The position numbers and the translations under genes are program-made. The notes under the pieces are model-generated. The model worked only from the letters and a program-made list of their open reading frames with translations, had not been told where the DNA came from and ran no database searches. A stretch of 40,240 bases of DNA from an uncultured Myxococcales bacterium (GTDB taxonomy: Bacteria; Myxococcota_A; UBA9042; DTJE01): positions 1 through 40,240 of the forward strand of contig CAINDP010000023.1 of the NCBI GenBank assembly GCA_903847405.1. Direction: 5' to 3'. Each line of letters opens with the position of its first letter. Within the stretch, counting starts at the first letter, position 1. Shown one piece after another: positions 16,063 to 23,967 of this stretch.

Positions 16063-17844
16063 ATGCGCGTTCGGGTACGGATCGTGATGGCGATGGTGCT
16101 GGTCCTGGCGATGGCCTGCGGGACCAGCGAGGATGCGGGGCAGGATCCGGGCGGCGCGGACGCCGTGTCCGACATTACAGAACTCCCGAACGTCCCCGAC
16201 GTGGTCGCCGACGCGCTTCCCGACGCGGTCCCGGACGTGCCGGCCCTGACCGGACCGGTCCGCTTCCTGCACATCTCGGACCTGCACGTCTACGGCGATG
16301 CCGTGACGCCGCTGACGGGGCCGCTGCAGAAGGCCGTGGACCTTCTGAACGCCCTGCCCGGGGAGGTCGATTTCGTCGCCGCCACCGGGGACTACGTGGA
16401 CTACCTGGACGACGGCCTCCAGCCCGGCGACCCGTCCACGTTCAGCGCCACCATCGACACGCTGAAGGGCCTGCGCTGGCCGGTCCGGACGATGGCCGGG
16501 AACCACGAGTACTACCGGAACTCCCTGCTGGAGCCCACCAAGGAAAAGGCCGCGCGGGACGCGTACCTCAGCGCGGCGATGGGCCACGAGCTGGACCAGG
16601 TCTTCGACATCCGGGGCGTGCGCTTCGTGGTGCTGAACACGATGCAGGGCGACACCTGGGCCTCCAGCAACGGCCTGACCGCGGAAACCAGCGACGCGCA
16701 ACTGGCCTGGCTGCGCCAGCAACTGGCGGGCGGCCTGCCCACCGTCCTGCTGATTCACCACCCGCCGACCGGGGAATCCCAGACCCCCACGGGCGACTCC
16801 CTGTGCCAGGCCATCCAGGACAGCCCCGGCGTCGTGAAGGCGGTCTTCGCGGGCCACCTGCACGGCTTCTGGAAGGGCGATGCGTGCGGCGGCGTGCCCT
16901 ACTGGCTGGTGGCCAACACCGACGCGTCCAAGCCGTTCTATTTCCTGGTGGAAGTCGATGGCGTCACGGGCGCCGTCACGATCGTGAACGAAGCCGAGGT
17001 CCCGTTCGGCACCGTTCCGACCTTCACCTGCGACCCGGCGACGGCGGGCCTGGCGGTTCCGGACGCGGTGGTCGGGACGCACCAGGTCATCCACGTGGGG
17101 CACATGGTCAGCAACCTTCCGGGCCTGGAAGGGATCGAGGGCGACGGTCTGGACAAGGTGCCGCTGGTGCTGCGCCTGGACGCCTGGGACGCCGTCACGA
17201 ACGAAATCCAGGCGCGCCTGTCCCAGGGCCTGCCCGAGGCGGGGTTCATCGGCGTGCTGGACGGGGCGCCCTGCGTGCCGATGGTCTTCGACGTGGCCGG
17301 CCCCTGCGCCTCCAGCCGCAACGTCGCCTTTGAAATGGACCTGTTGCCGCTGCTGCGCGCGATGCTGGACGTCACGCCCGATCCGTCGTGGCGCGCGCGG
17401 CTGGAAATCACCGGCTTCCGCCTGGAGGCCTCCCTGACGGCGACGGACGGGACGCCGCGGTTCGACAAGGGCCTGCTGCACATTTCGGCCTCGGGGCTGA
17501 AGGCCCTGGACGACCTGCGGGGCATCCTGGTGTCGGAGTATTGCGGCGGGCGGATCGTCGACTGCGTCCCGGGGGCGACGGACATGCCCGCGTGCCCGAC
17601 GCCGGCGGACTCGGCCTTCTTCGACCAGGTGCCCGAGGCCTGCGACGTTTCCGTGGGGACCTACTCGCTGCGCCTGGTGCTGGGCCTGCTGGCGGCCTAC
17701 CCGCTGGACAACGTGGCGCTGATCGGGGAGTTCACGACCGAGCCCCGAAACGCCGTCGCGGTGCCCGAGGCCGGCGCCCTGTCCGACGCGATGTTCAGCA
17801 CCGCCCCCGGGGGGAACTGCGAAGCCCCTGTGGTCAACGACTGA
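16063..17844 (+). CDS. metallophosphoesterase lipoprotein
   Basis: The 593-residue product has a lipoprotein signal (lipobox LAMAC, Cys19), a short Asp/Pro/Val tether (25-60) and a calcineurin-type phosphoesterase domain with all metal ligands visible. These are D73 and H75 (ISDLH), D110 (TGD), N147-H148 (GNHE), H232 or H233 (IHHPP) and H265/H267 (GHLH). It would hydrolyse phosphoesters outside the cytoplasm with two metal ions; substrate unknown. Residues about 330-593 form an extra region with several cysteines and no family I recognise. ATG 16063 follows GAGG by six bases. The last 11 bases overlap the 3' end of the convergent acyltransferase gene. Confidence 0.88.
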   Translation: MRVRVRIVMAMVLVLAMACGTSEDAGQDPGGADAVSDITELPNVPDVVADALPDAVPDVPALTGPVRFLHISDLHVYGDAVTPLTGPLQKAVDLLNALPGEVDFVAATGDYVDYLDDGLQPGDPSTFSATIDTLKGLRWPVRTMAGNHEYYRNSLLEPTKEKAARDAYLSAAMGHELDQVFDIRGVRFVVLNTMQGDTWASSNGLTAETSDAQLAWLRQQLAGGLPTVLLIHHPPTGESQTPTGDSLCQAIQDSPGVVKAVFAGHLHGFWKGDACGGVPYWLVANTDASKPFYFLVEVDGVTGAVTIVNEAEVPFGTVPTFTCDPATAGLAVPDAVVGTHQVIHVGHMVSNLPGLEGIEGDGLDKVPLVLRLDAWDAVTNEIQARLSQGLPEAGFIGVLDGAPCVPMVFDVAGPCASSRNVAFEMDLLPLLRAMLDVTPDPSWRARLEITGFRLEASLTATDGTPRFDKGLLHISASGLKALDDLRGILVSEYCGGRIVDCVPGATDMPACPTPADSAFFDQVPEACDVSVGTYSLRLVLGLLAAYPLDNVALIGEFTTEPRNAVAVPEAGALSDAMFSTAPGGNCEAPVVND

Positions 17845-18901
17845 ACCGGTCCATCCTGCCGACCAACCCGCCCAGCGCCGCCGCGACTTTCGCCACCGTC
17901 ACGGTTTCTTCGACCCAGCGGTGGAACAGTGCGCCGCCCGCGATGCAACCGGCCCACGTGACGGCCAGGACCCCGATGGCGACGGCGGGGGCGGTGCTCC
18001 CCGACGCGGCATAGGCCGCATTGGCCAGCAGGGCGATCGGGTAGTGCACCAGGAATACCGCGAAGGAAATGCGCCCCAGAAAGTCCACCGGCCGCCACAG
18101 GCGCAGCCGGTCCAGGAACCCGCTGCGATGGCCGAAGCCCAGGACCAGGGCGACGACCAGCGCCAGGGCGATGCGCAGCCGGAAGTCCAGCACCAGCGCG
18201 GCGATGGCGAGGACGGTCATGCCGCCCAGCCAGGCCGGGGAATTCCGGCGGTCGGCAGACCACCAGGCGGCGGCTCCCAGGCCGTAGGCGCCGAAGAAGT
18301 ACAGCGCCCACGGGTCCCAGAAGGCGTCCCGGTTGAACCCGAAGAGGGAGGCGGTGGCCAGGGCCAGGACCAGGAGCGGGCCGAAGGACCGGCCGCGACC
18401 CAGGCGCAGCAGGAGGGCCATCAGCGCGAACGCCTGGAAATCGATGGCGACGTACCAGATGCCGGCCGACAGCGATTCGAAGTCCAGGATGTCCTGCAGC
18501 AGAAGGGCGTGCGCCAGCAATTGCGGCAGCGTGGGGCTGGCCGGGGTGGTTTCATCGGCCATGAACTGGCGGGCCACGGCCGCGCAGGCGATGGCCAGTC
18601 CCAGGGCGGCCAGGTAGGGGATGGCAAGGCGCAGGTAGCGGCGTCCGATGGGCTTCCACGGCGACGCCGCCCGGTCCCGATCCCGGGGGAACAGGCTGCG
18701 CGCCGCCAGGAAGCCCCCCAGGACCAGGAACACCTGCACGGCCATGCGCCCGTACACGTAAAGCCAGGACATCAGATCGGGCACCACGTCCCAGGCGGCG
18801 TCGGGCAGGGGACCGTAGGCGGAAAGATGGTGCAGGACGATCACCTGGGCGGCGACGGCCTTCATTGCGACGACAAGGGGCAGGTTTGCGACGGCTCCCA
18901 T
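17834..18901 (-). CDS. acyltransferase family 3 membrane protein
   Basis: The 355-residue multi-spanning protein belongs to the acyltransferase-3 family (OatA/WecH/NodX type), which moves acetyl or other acyl groups onto surface sugars. The family's N-terminal His pair is present (VIVLHH, His24-His25), followed by a VFLVLGGF segment matching the usual F-F-V-L-S-G-F and a basic RRYLRLAIPYL motif; about ten hydrophobic segments follow. It lies 30 bases downstream of the hybrid kinase gene on the same strand and may be co-transcribed with it. It has no clear ribosome site; a TAGCAT box (18916-18911) sits so close to the ATG that a nearly leaderless transcript is possible. Plausible role: decorating an envelope polysaccharide. 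Confidence 0.85.
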   Translation of the reverse strand: MGAVANLPLVVAMKAVAAQVIVLHHLSAYGPLPDAAWDVVPDLMSWLYVYGRMAVQVFLVLGGFLAARSLFPRDRDRAASPWKPIGRRYLRLAIPYLAALGLAIACAAVARQFMADETTPASPTLPQLLAHALLLQDILDFESLSAGIWYVAIDFQAFALMALLLRLGRGRSFGPLLVLALATASLFGFNRDAFWDPWALYFFGAYGLGAAAWWSADRRNSPAWLGGMTVLAIAALVLDFRLRIALALVVALVLGFGHRSGFLDRLRLWRPVDFLGRISFAVFLVHYPIALLANAAYAASGSTAPAVAIGVLAVTWAGCIAGGALFHRWVEETVTVAKVAAALGGLVGRMDRFSR

Positions 18902-18931
18902 GGCCGCAGATGCTAGACGAGTCTGCGACTG

Positions 18932-20995
18932 TCAGGAAGACCTGGAATCCAGGACCAGCCGCACCTTCGTTGCCAGGATGCGCAGCGAGAAGGGTTTCTG
19001 CAGGAACGAGATGCCGTCGTCCAGGACGCCGTGGTGGCCGATCACGTTGCTGGTGTAACCCGACATGAACAGGACCTTCAGGCCGGCGAACTCGCGGTGC
19101 AGCACCTCAAACAGTTCCATGCCGTTCATCCCGGGCATGACCACGTCCGTCAACAACAGGTCGACGTGCCCCGCGTGGGCACGTGCCAGGTCGATGGAGT
19201 TCCGGGGCTCTGCCGTCGCCAGCACGCGGTAGCCCAGGTTTTCCAGGCTGGCGCGGGTCAACTCGCGGACCGCCTCGTTGTCCTCGACCACCAGGATCGT
19301 TTCGGTGCCCCGGGGAAAGGCTTCCAGTTCGGGCGTTTCCAGGGCGGCCGCGGCGTCCCCGCCCGCCATCCGGGGCAGGTAGACGTGGAACACGCTCCCG
19401 TGGCCCTTTTCGGAGTAGGCCGCCACCGACCCACCGTGCTGCTTGACGATGCCGTAGACCGTCGACAGTCCCAGCCCGGTGCCCTTCCCGGGTTCCTTCG
19501 TCGTGAAGAAGGGTTCGAACAGGTGCGCCATGGTGTCGGCATCCATCCCGACGCCGGTGTCGCTGACCGAAAGCCGCACGTAGGGACCCGGCAGGACCTC
19601 GGGATGCTGGCGGGTATAGTGGGCGTCCAGATCGACGTTCGCCACCTGGATTCCCAGGTCGCCGCCCACCGGCATCGCGTCCTGGGCATTGACCGCCAGG
19701 TTCAGCAGCACCTGCTCGATCTGGCCGGCGTCGGCCCGGACGACCCCGACGTCCGGTGCGAGGTCCAGCCGGATGGCGATGTCCTCCCGCAGCGTCCGCC
19801 GCAGGATCGCCTCGAACCGCTGGATGACGGTGCCCAGGTCCAGGATCCGCAGTTCGATGATCTGCTTGCGCCCGAAGGCCAGCAGGCGCTGGGTCAGGTC
19901 GCGCCCGCGCTCGGCGGCCTGTCGGATGTACTGCAGCGCGCCGTGCTGGGGCGACGATTCGGGAATGTCGGCGGCCAGCAGTTCGGTGAACCCGAGGATC
20001 GGCGTCAGCAGGTTGTTGAAGTCGTGCGCCACGCCCCCGGCCAGCAGCCCGATGGACTCCATCTTGCGGACCTGAAGGATGGTTTCCTCCAGCCGCCGCC
20101 GCTCGCTGATGTCCACCAGGAAGCCTTCGAACTGCTGCGGACGGCCGGCCTCGTCCCGGGCCAGGCGCGCGCTGATGGCGACCCACGTCAGCCGACCGTC
20201 CCGGCACCGCAGGGGCACCTCGCGGCCCTGGACCTCCCCGTGCCGCAGCAGGGTCGCCACGATGTCGTCGCGATCCTCCGGTCGCGCGTACAGTTTCACC
20301 ACGGAATCCGAAACGTCCTCGCGCAATTGCTCGATCGAGTCGTATCCCAGGATGTGGACCATGGCCGGGTTGCCGTCGAGGATCCGCCCCTCCAACGAAC
20401 TCAGGAACAGGCCCTCGACGGCGTTTTCAAAGATTCTCCGGTACTTCTGCTCGCTGCGGCGCAGGTCCGCGTTGGCATCCTCGACCCGTCTGCGGGCCAG
20501 CCCCATCTCGCCGATCAACTGCACCTGGCGGGAAAGGAACGCCATGATGTGCCGGACATTTTCCTGGGTGAAGATCGGGACCTTGCGCAGCGCCTCCCGG
20601 TAGGCGGCCGGATCGAAGCCGAACTCCCGCGCCTGGCCTTCGAAAAAGGCCGGGTCCGGGGGTTCGAAGAAGAACTGCCCCATGAAGAAGTTGGCGACGT
20701 GGGTGCCGCCGATGGCGATCGGCACGGCGACGTCCACCAGGCCGTTGCCGCACCGGTACACGTTGAACGCCTCGCCCTTTCGCAGGTTGCCTGCCAGGAC
20801 GGTGTCGCTGTGCAGGCAGCGCGCCGTGGTCACGGGGTGGACCCGGTGGAAGCGGGTGCAGATGTCCTGCCACCCGGTGGCGATCAGGATGGTGCCGTCC
20901 AGGTCCAGGATGGCGGTCGGCACACCCGTCAGGGCGGTAAAACTTTCAAACGATTTGCGGAGTTCCGCCACGTCGACGAGTTCGGCGAACGTCAT
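18932..20995 (-). CDS. PocR-PAS hybrid sensor histidine kinase with receiver
   Basis: The 687-residue cytoplasmic protein has, in order: a PocR-type ligand-binding domain (about 5-165, with Cys46, Cys60 and Cys82 in the family's usual places); a PAS domain (about 183-297); a HisKA helix with His324 in GVAHDFNN; an ATPase domain (Asn436 in LLNLAVNAQDA, DTGVGM at 479, GTGLGLS near 505); and a C-terminal receiver (acidic residues in VVEDNE, phospho-Asp617, Lys667). PocR domains are thought to sense small organic molecules. The attached receiver makes it a hybrid kinase, or a self-contained module feeding an unlinked partner. GAGG precedes the ATG by seven bases, and a strong promoter lies upstream. 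The acyltransferase gene follows. Confidence 0.92.
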   Translation of the reverse strand: MTFAELVDVAELRKSFESFTALTGVPTAILDLDGTILIATGWQDICTRFHRVHPVTTARCLHSDTVLAGNLRKGEAFNVYRCGNGLVDVAVPIAIGGTHVANFFMGQFFFEPPDPAFFEGQAREFGFDPAAYREALRKVPIFTQENVRHIMAFLSRQVQLIGEMGLARRRVEDANADLRRSEQKYRRIFENAVEGLFLSSLEGRILDGNPAMVHILGYDSIEQLREDVSDSVVKLYARPEDRDDIVATLLRHGEVQGREVPLRCRDGRLTWVAISARLARDEAGRPQQFEGFLVDISERRRLEETILQVRKMESIGLLAGGVAHDFNNLLTPILGFTELLAADIPESSPQHGALQYIRQAAERGRDLTQRLLAFGRKQIIELRILDLGTVIQRFEAILRRTLREDIAIRLDLAPDVGVVRADAGQIEQVLLNLAVNAQDAMPVGGDLGIQVANVDLDAHYTRQHPEVLPGPYVRLSVSDTGVGMDADTMAHLFEPFFTTKEPGKGTGLGLSTVYGIVKQHGGSVAAYSEKGHGSVFHVYLPRMAGGDAAAALETPELEAFPRGTETILVVEDNEAVRELTRASLENLGYRVLATAEPRNSIDLARAHAGHVDLLLTDVVMPGMNGMELFEVLHREFAGLKVLFMSGYTSNVIGHHGVLDDGISFLQKPFSLRILATKVRLVLDSRSS

Positions 20996-21002
20996 CTGAC
21001 AG

Positions 21003-21027
21003 CCTCGGATGATCCCAGTATCCGAGG
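21003..21027. promoter_or_regulatory. perfect inverted repeat over the -10 box of the hybrid kinase gene
   Basis: CCTCGGAT (21003-21010) and ATCCGAGG (21020-21027) are perfect 8-base inverted arms with a nine-base spacer. The minus-strand -10 box (GATACT, 21022-21017) lies partly in one arm. The position suggests an operator for a dimeric regulator. Confidence 0.6.
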
Positions 21028-21045
21028 GTCCGAGGGACCGGTCAA
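21017..21045 (-). promoter_or_regulatory. sigma-70-type promoter of the hybrid kinase gene
   Basis: Reading the minus strand, TTGACC (21045-21040) and GATACT (21022-21017) are 17 bases apart. RNA would start near 21010, about 15 bases before the ATG at 20995. Confidence 0.72.
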
Positions 21046-21106
21046 GACGGGTCGTGGAAGGGTGAATCGGGCGGGCAGGAGTGGCGGGCGGATCGCGGAC
21101 GTGGCG

Positions 21107-23236
21107 TCAGTCGGGGAGCACGCAGCGGGCGCGTTCGTCGCCCAGGCGGTCGCGGACGGCGCACCCCAGGCCCAGTTCCGCGCAGTCGACCCGGCGGCCC
21201 ACCTGGTTTTCGCACCAGGTCAGCACGCTGCCCTCGCAGGAGGCCTTCGCGGTGCAGGGGTCCTCGTCCGCGACGCCCGTGACGCAGGCGCCGTCCAGGC
21301 ATTTCAGCCCCTGGCGGGCGCAGTCGGTGACCCGGTCGCCGCCCTGGGTCCGATCGAAGCACTGGAAGGCGACGTCGTTCTTGCAGGTCCGGGTCGTCCC
21401 GACGGGGCAGGGCGACGGGTACACGATGCAGGTCTCCTGGCACATCATGCCGTGGGCCTCGCAGTCGTCCACCATGCCGGTCGCCTTGTCGAGCGCCCGG
21501 GCCTTTTCGTCGCATCCCTTTCCAGCGCCCCCGGCGGCGAAGCCCTCCGTGTCGGCGGCGCAGGAGGCCCAGTACTCGCCCATGATCTTTTCCAGCCGGC
21601 AGGGGAAGCCGTTCAGATCCCGGCAGTTCACCAGGGTCGGCACGGTGCCGAACGTGAGGTTGGGCCCCAGGCACTTCACGGCCCAGTCGCCGTCGCAGGC
21701 CTCCACCGGGCAGGTCGAGGGCCCGGCGAACAGGGCTCCGTCGGCGGCCTTCAGGCCGGCGCAGTCCCGCGGATCGGCGGCCAGGAAGCGCACCAGTTCG
21801 GGATCGGCCGCGCCCGGCGGGAATCGTCGCGTACCGAAACGGGCCAGGCAGTCGGTGGCCGCGGCCGACTCCGGGAAGCAGGCCTCCTCGGCCAGGCACT
21901 GTTTCCCCAGCGGCGATGCGGGGATGGGGTTGAGGATCGTGTCGGACGGCAGGCCCGCCGCCGGGTCGATCAGGGCGGCGAACCCGATCGCCAGCGTCTG
22001 CCGGCCGTCGTGCCGCAGGTCGTAGACCAGCAACTGCCGGGTGGGCGAAATTTCGGACAGGAACACCAGTTCGGACGGACAGTTGGCCGGATCGGCGCAG
22101 GGGCTGGGAATCGGGAGGGCCAGGCCCTTCCCGTTGGGCGTGATCCGCACCAGGGAGCGCACCGTCTGGTCGCCGACCTTGCGGTCCAGCGGGATGAACC
22201 GGCCGTAGCGCTCGTGCAGCCCGTCGCCGGCCGACGTGTTCACCTGGCCCGTTCCCAGGTCCGCCTTCGGCCAGTCGATCCCGTGGACGACGGCGTGGTC
22301 CCCCTTCGGTGCGATCAGCGCCATGCCCCGCTCCGTGGGCAGAAGGAACCCGCCCGGATAGTCGGCGTCGGGCCAGCAGGCACCCAGCACCGGCGCGTCC
22401 TGGCTGTTCGACTGCACCGTGAACCAGCAGTAACGGGAGTCGGGCGTGTGGCAGATCCCGAACACCCCCCAGTCCACGATCGCGATCTGCCCGGGCGTGC
22501 AGCCGACGGACGGGTTGTAGGCGACGTTGCCCCCGGTGGTCTGGTAGTAGGCGATGTCCGTCATGGACCAGTACAGGGTGCCGTACCCGTCGGGGACGCC
22601 GTCCCGCACCACCGTCTCGCTCCCGGCGCAGATCAGCATGCCCTGGGAGCCCGCCCGGCAGTAGTCGACGTTCATTTCCACACCCACGTCGGTCTGGCCG
22701 GTGTCCAGGTCCAGGTGCGCGGGCAGCATGAATTCGTACCGGCGCACCTGTTCGCTGCCCGTCATCACGGGCACTTCGCGGAAGCTGGGCAGCAGGGCGT
22801 AGGCCTTTCCCTCGGCCAGCATGACGCCGAACCCTCCCTTGGACGACAGGACCCGGTTTTCGGGCGGCAGCAGCGGCCGCTGGACGAAGGTCCGGCCCCC
22901 GTCGCGGCTGATCAGCAGGACCAGGTCCATCCCCGAGGATCCGGTCACGAGGTGGTAGTCGGCGCCCGCCTCCATCAGCGGCGGCACCCCGCCGGTCAGG
23001 TCCGTGCTGGTGTACTGCTTGGCCGCGATGACGATGGTGTCGCCCGCCACCGCCACGTCCGATACGATCAGCCGCGTGGTCATGCTGGCCGTGGGCCGTC
23101 CCGTGGCCGCGATCGGCGTGGAATCCGCCCGCAACGTGAACGATTCCGAGGAGTCCGCGCCGGGGCAGCCCAGCACGGCCAGGGCCAGCGCGAATCCGAC
23201 CACGACGGCCGCGTTTCGGGAGGGGATCCGGTTCAT
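21107..23236 (-). CDS. large Cys-rich surface lipoprotein
   Basis: The 709-residue product has a lipoprotein signal (VVVGFALALAVLGC, Cys24 with Pro at +2). The first 400 residues look beta-rich, with an Asp-box-like ISRDGGRTF near residue 105 as in sialidase or BNR propellers. The C-terminal 200 residues are rich in cysteine. The end carries two or three related modules of the form C-x-G/N-x(4-6)-C-x(5-12)-D-C-A-x-x-G-L-x-C (for example VTDCARQGLKC and VDCAELGLGC). Such modules are common in secreted proteins of myxobacterial relatives and are probably disulphide-bonded. ATG 23236 is supported by GGAG eight bases upstream and the immediate signal peptide. Function unknown; probably exposed on the surface. 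Confidence 0.78.
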   Translation of the reverse strand: MNRIPSRNAAVVVGFALALAVLGCPGADSSESFTLRADSTPIAATGRPTASMTTRLIVSDVAVAGDTIVIAAKQYTSTDLTGGVPPLMEAGADYHLVTGSSGMDLVLLISRDGGRTFVQRPLLPPENRVLSSKGGFGVMLAEGKAYALLPSFREVPVMTGSEQVRRYEFMLPAHLDLDTGQTDVGVEMNVDYCRAGSQGMLICAGSETVVRDGVPDGYGTLYWSMTDIAYYQTTGGNVAYNPSVGCTPGQIAIVDWGVFGICHTPDSRYCWFTVQSNSQDAPVLGACWPDADYPGGFLLPTERGMALIAPKGDHAVVHGIDWPKADLGTGQVNTSAGDGLHERYGRFIPLDRKVGDQTVRSLVRITPNGKGLALPIPSPCADPANCPSELVFLSEISPTRQLLVYDLRHDGRQTLAIGFAALIDPAAGLPSDTILNPIPASPLGKQCLAEEACFPESAAATDCLARFGTRRFPPGAADPELVRFLAADPRDCAGLKAADGALFAGPSTCPVEACDGDWAVKCLGPNLTFGTVPTLVNCRDLNGFPCRLEKIMGEYWASCAADTEGFAAGGAGKGCDEKARALDKATGMVDDCEAHGMMCQETCIVYPSPCPVGTTRTCKNDVAFQCFDRTQGGDRVTDCARQGLKCLDGACVTGVADEDPCTAKASCEGSVLTWCENQVGRRVDCAELGLGCAVRDRLGDERARCVLPD

Positions 23237-23268
23237 CGGGGTGCTCCGCGGGGGCCAAGGACGGCGGA

Positions 23269-23276
23269 AGTATAGT
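23269..23276. promoter_or_regulatory. overlapping divergent -10 boxes
   Basis: TATAGT (23271-23276) on the plus strand and TATACT (23274-23269) on the minus strand overlap in the gap between the Cys-rich lipoprotein gene and the 23386 gene. Neither has a good -35 at 16-18 bases. Overlap would make the two transcripts compete. Confidence 0.4.
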
Positions 23277-23385
23277 CCGGAGGGGCGGTTCGAACGAACA
23301 CGACCGGACGCGTTCATTGCAAATCGACACCGGCCTTGCCATGCTGGCGTCGCAACGGTCCAAACGACTGACGAGGAGTTTCAAA

Positions 23386-23925
23386 TTGAAGGTCGAAGGT
23401 CTGCACATCGGGATGAAGGTCGAGCACCCGCACTACGGGCGGGGCGTCGTGAAGTCGATCACGGAGGCCACCGCGGTCGTCCAGTTCCCGGACGGGGCGC
23501 GCACGCTGTCCCCCGAGGGCAGCGGGCTGGAGCCCGTGCTGGACGTGCCGGACCCGTCCCTGGCCGGGGTGTCGCTGTCGGACCTGGTCGCCAAGGCGGT
23601 CCGCCGGACCCTGGACGAACTGGGCGTGGAAATGCCCGACGCGGTCGTCGAGGAACTGGCGGCGCGCTGGGACGGCGGCATGATGACGCTGGTCCCCGTC
23701 GACAAGGCGCAGCAGTCCAAGGAAATCCCCCTGGAGGTCTTCTTCCACAAGATCGTGATGATGCGCAACAACCTGCGGGTCCTGGAACAGAAGGTCAACG
23801 CCCACGACAAGCTGAGCGACGCGGACAAGGTCGAACTGCAGCAGTACGTCACCCGCTGCTACGGGTCGATGACGACGTTCAACCTGCTGTTCCGGGAACG
23901 CGAGGGCGGGTTCGGCGGCACGTGA
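23386..23925 (+). CDS. conserved protein with Tudor-like N-terminus
   Basis: The TTG at 23386 is chosen because GAGGAG lies seven to eight bases upstream and the conserved-looking start (KVEGLHIGMKVEHPHYGRG) begins there. Longer forms from 23317 or 23341 lack a ribosome site. The 179-residue protein opens with about 50 residues resembling the small beta-barrel at the end of UvrD/PcrA helicases and in CarD-like proteins: a G-x-x-V-x-H-P-x-Y/F-G-x-G-x-V pattern, then strands ending in GARTLSPE. Those barrels contact RNA polymerase or nucleic acid. The C-terminal half is helical and strikingly polar (VFFHKIVMMRNNLRVLEQK and KVELQQYVTRCYGS), suggesting a strongly conserved protein contact. I do not know its function; cytoplasmic, no signal. 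Confidence 0.72.
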   Translation: MKVEGLHIGMKVEHPHYGRGVVKSITEATAVVQFPDGARTLSPEGSGLEPVLDVPDPSLAGVSLSDLVAKAVRRTLDELGVEMPDAVVEELAARWDGGMMTLVPVDKAQQSKEIPLEVFFHKIVMMRNNLRVLEQKVNAHDKLSDADKVELQQYVTRCYGSMTTFNLLFREREGGFGGT

Positions 23926-23967
23926 CGGCGGGATTCGCGAACCGGTCGCAAGGTGCGACCAGTTCCC

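Noticed and set aside
19031-23275. Very long plus-strand open frame opposite the hybrid kinase and Cys-rich lipoprotein genes
   Set aside because: No recognisable motif, biased to Gln/His/Gly/Arg, and it crosses the promoter region and two intact minus-strand genes.
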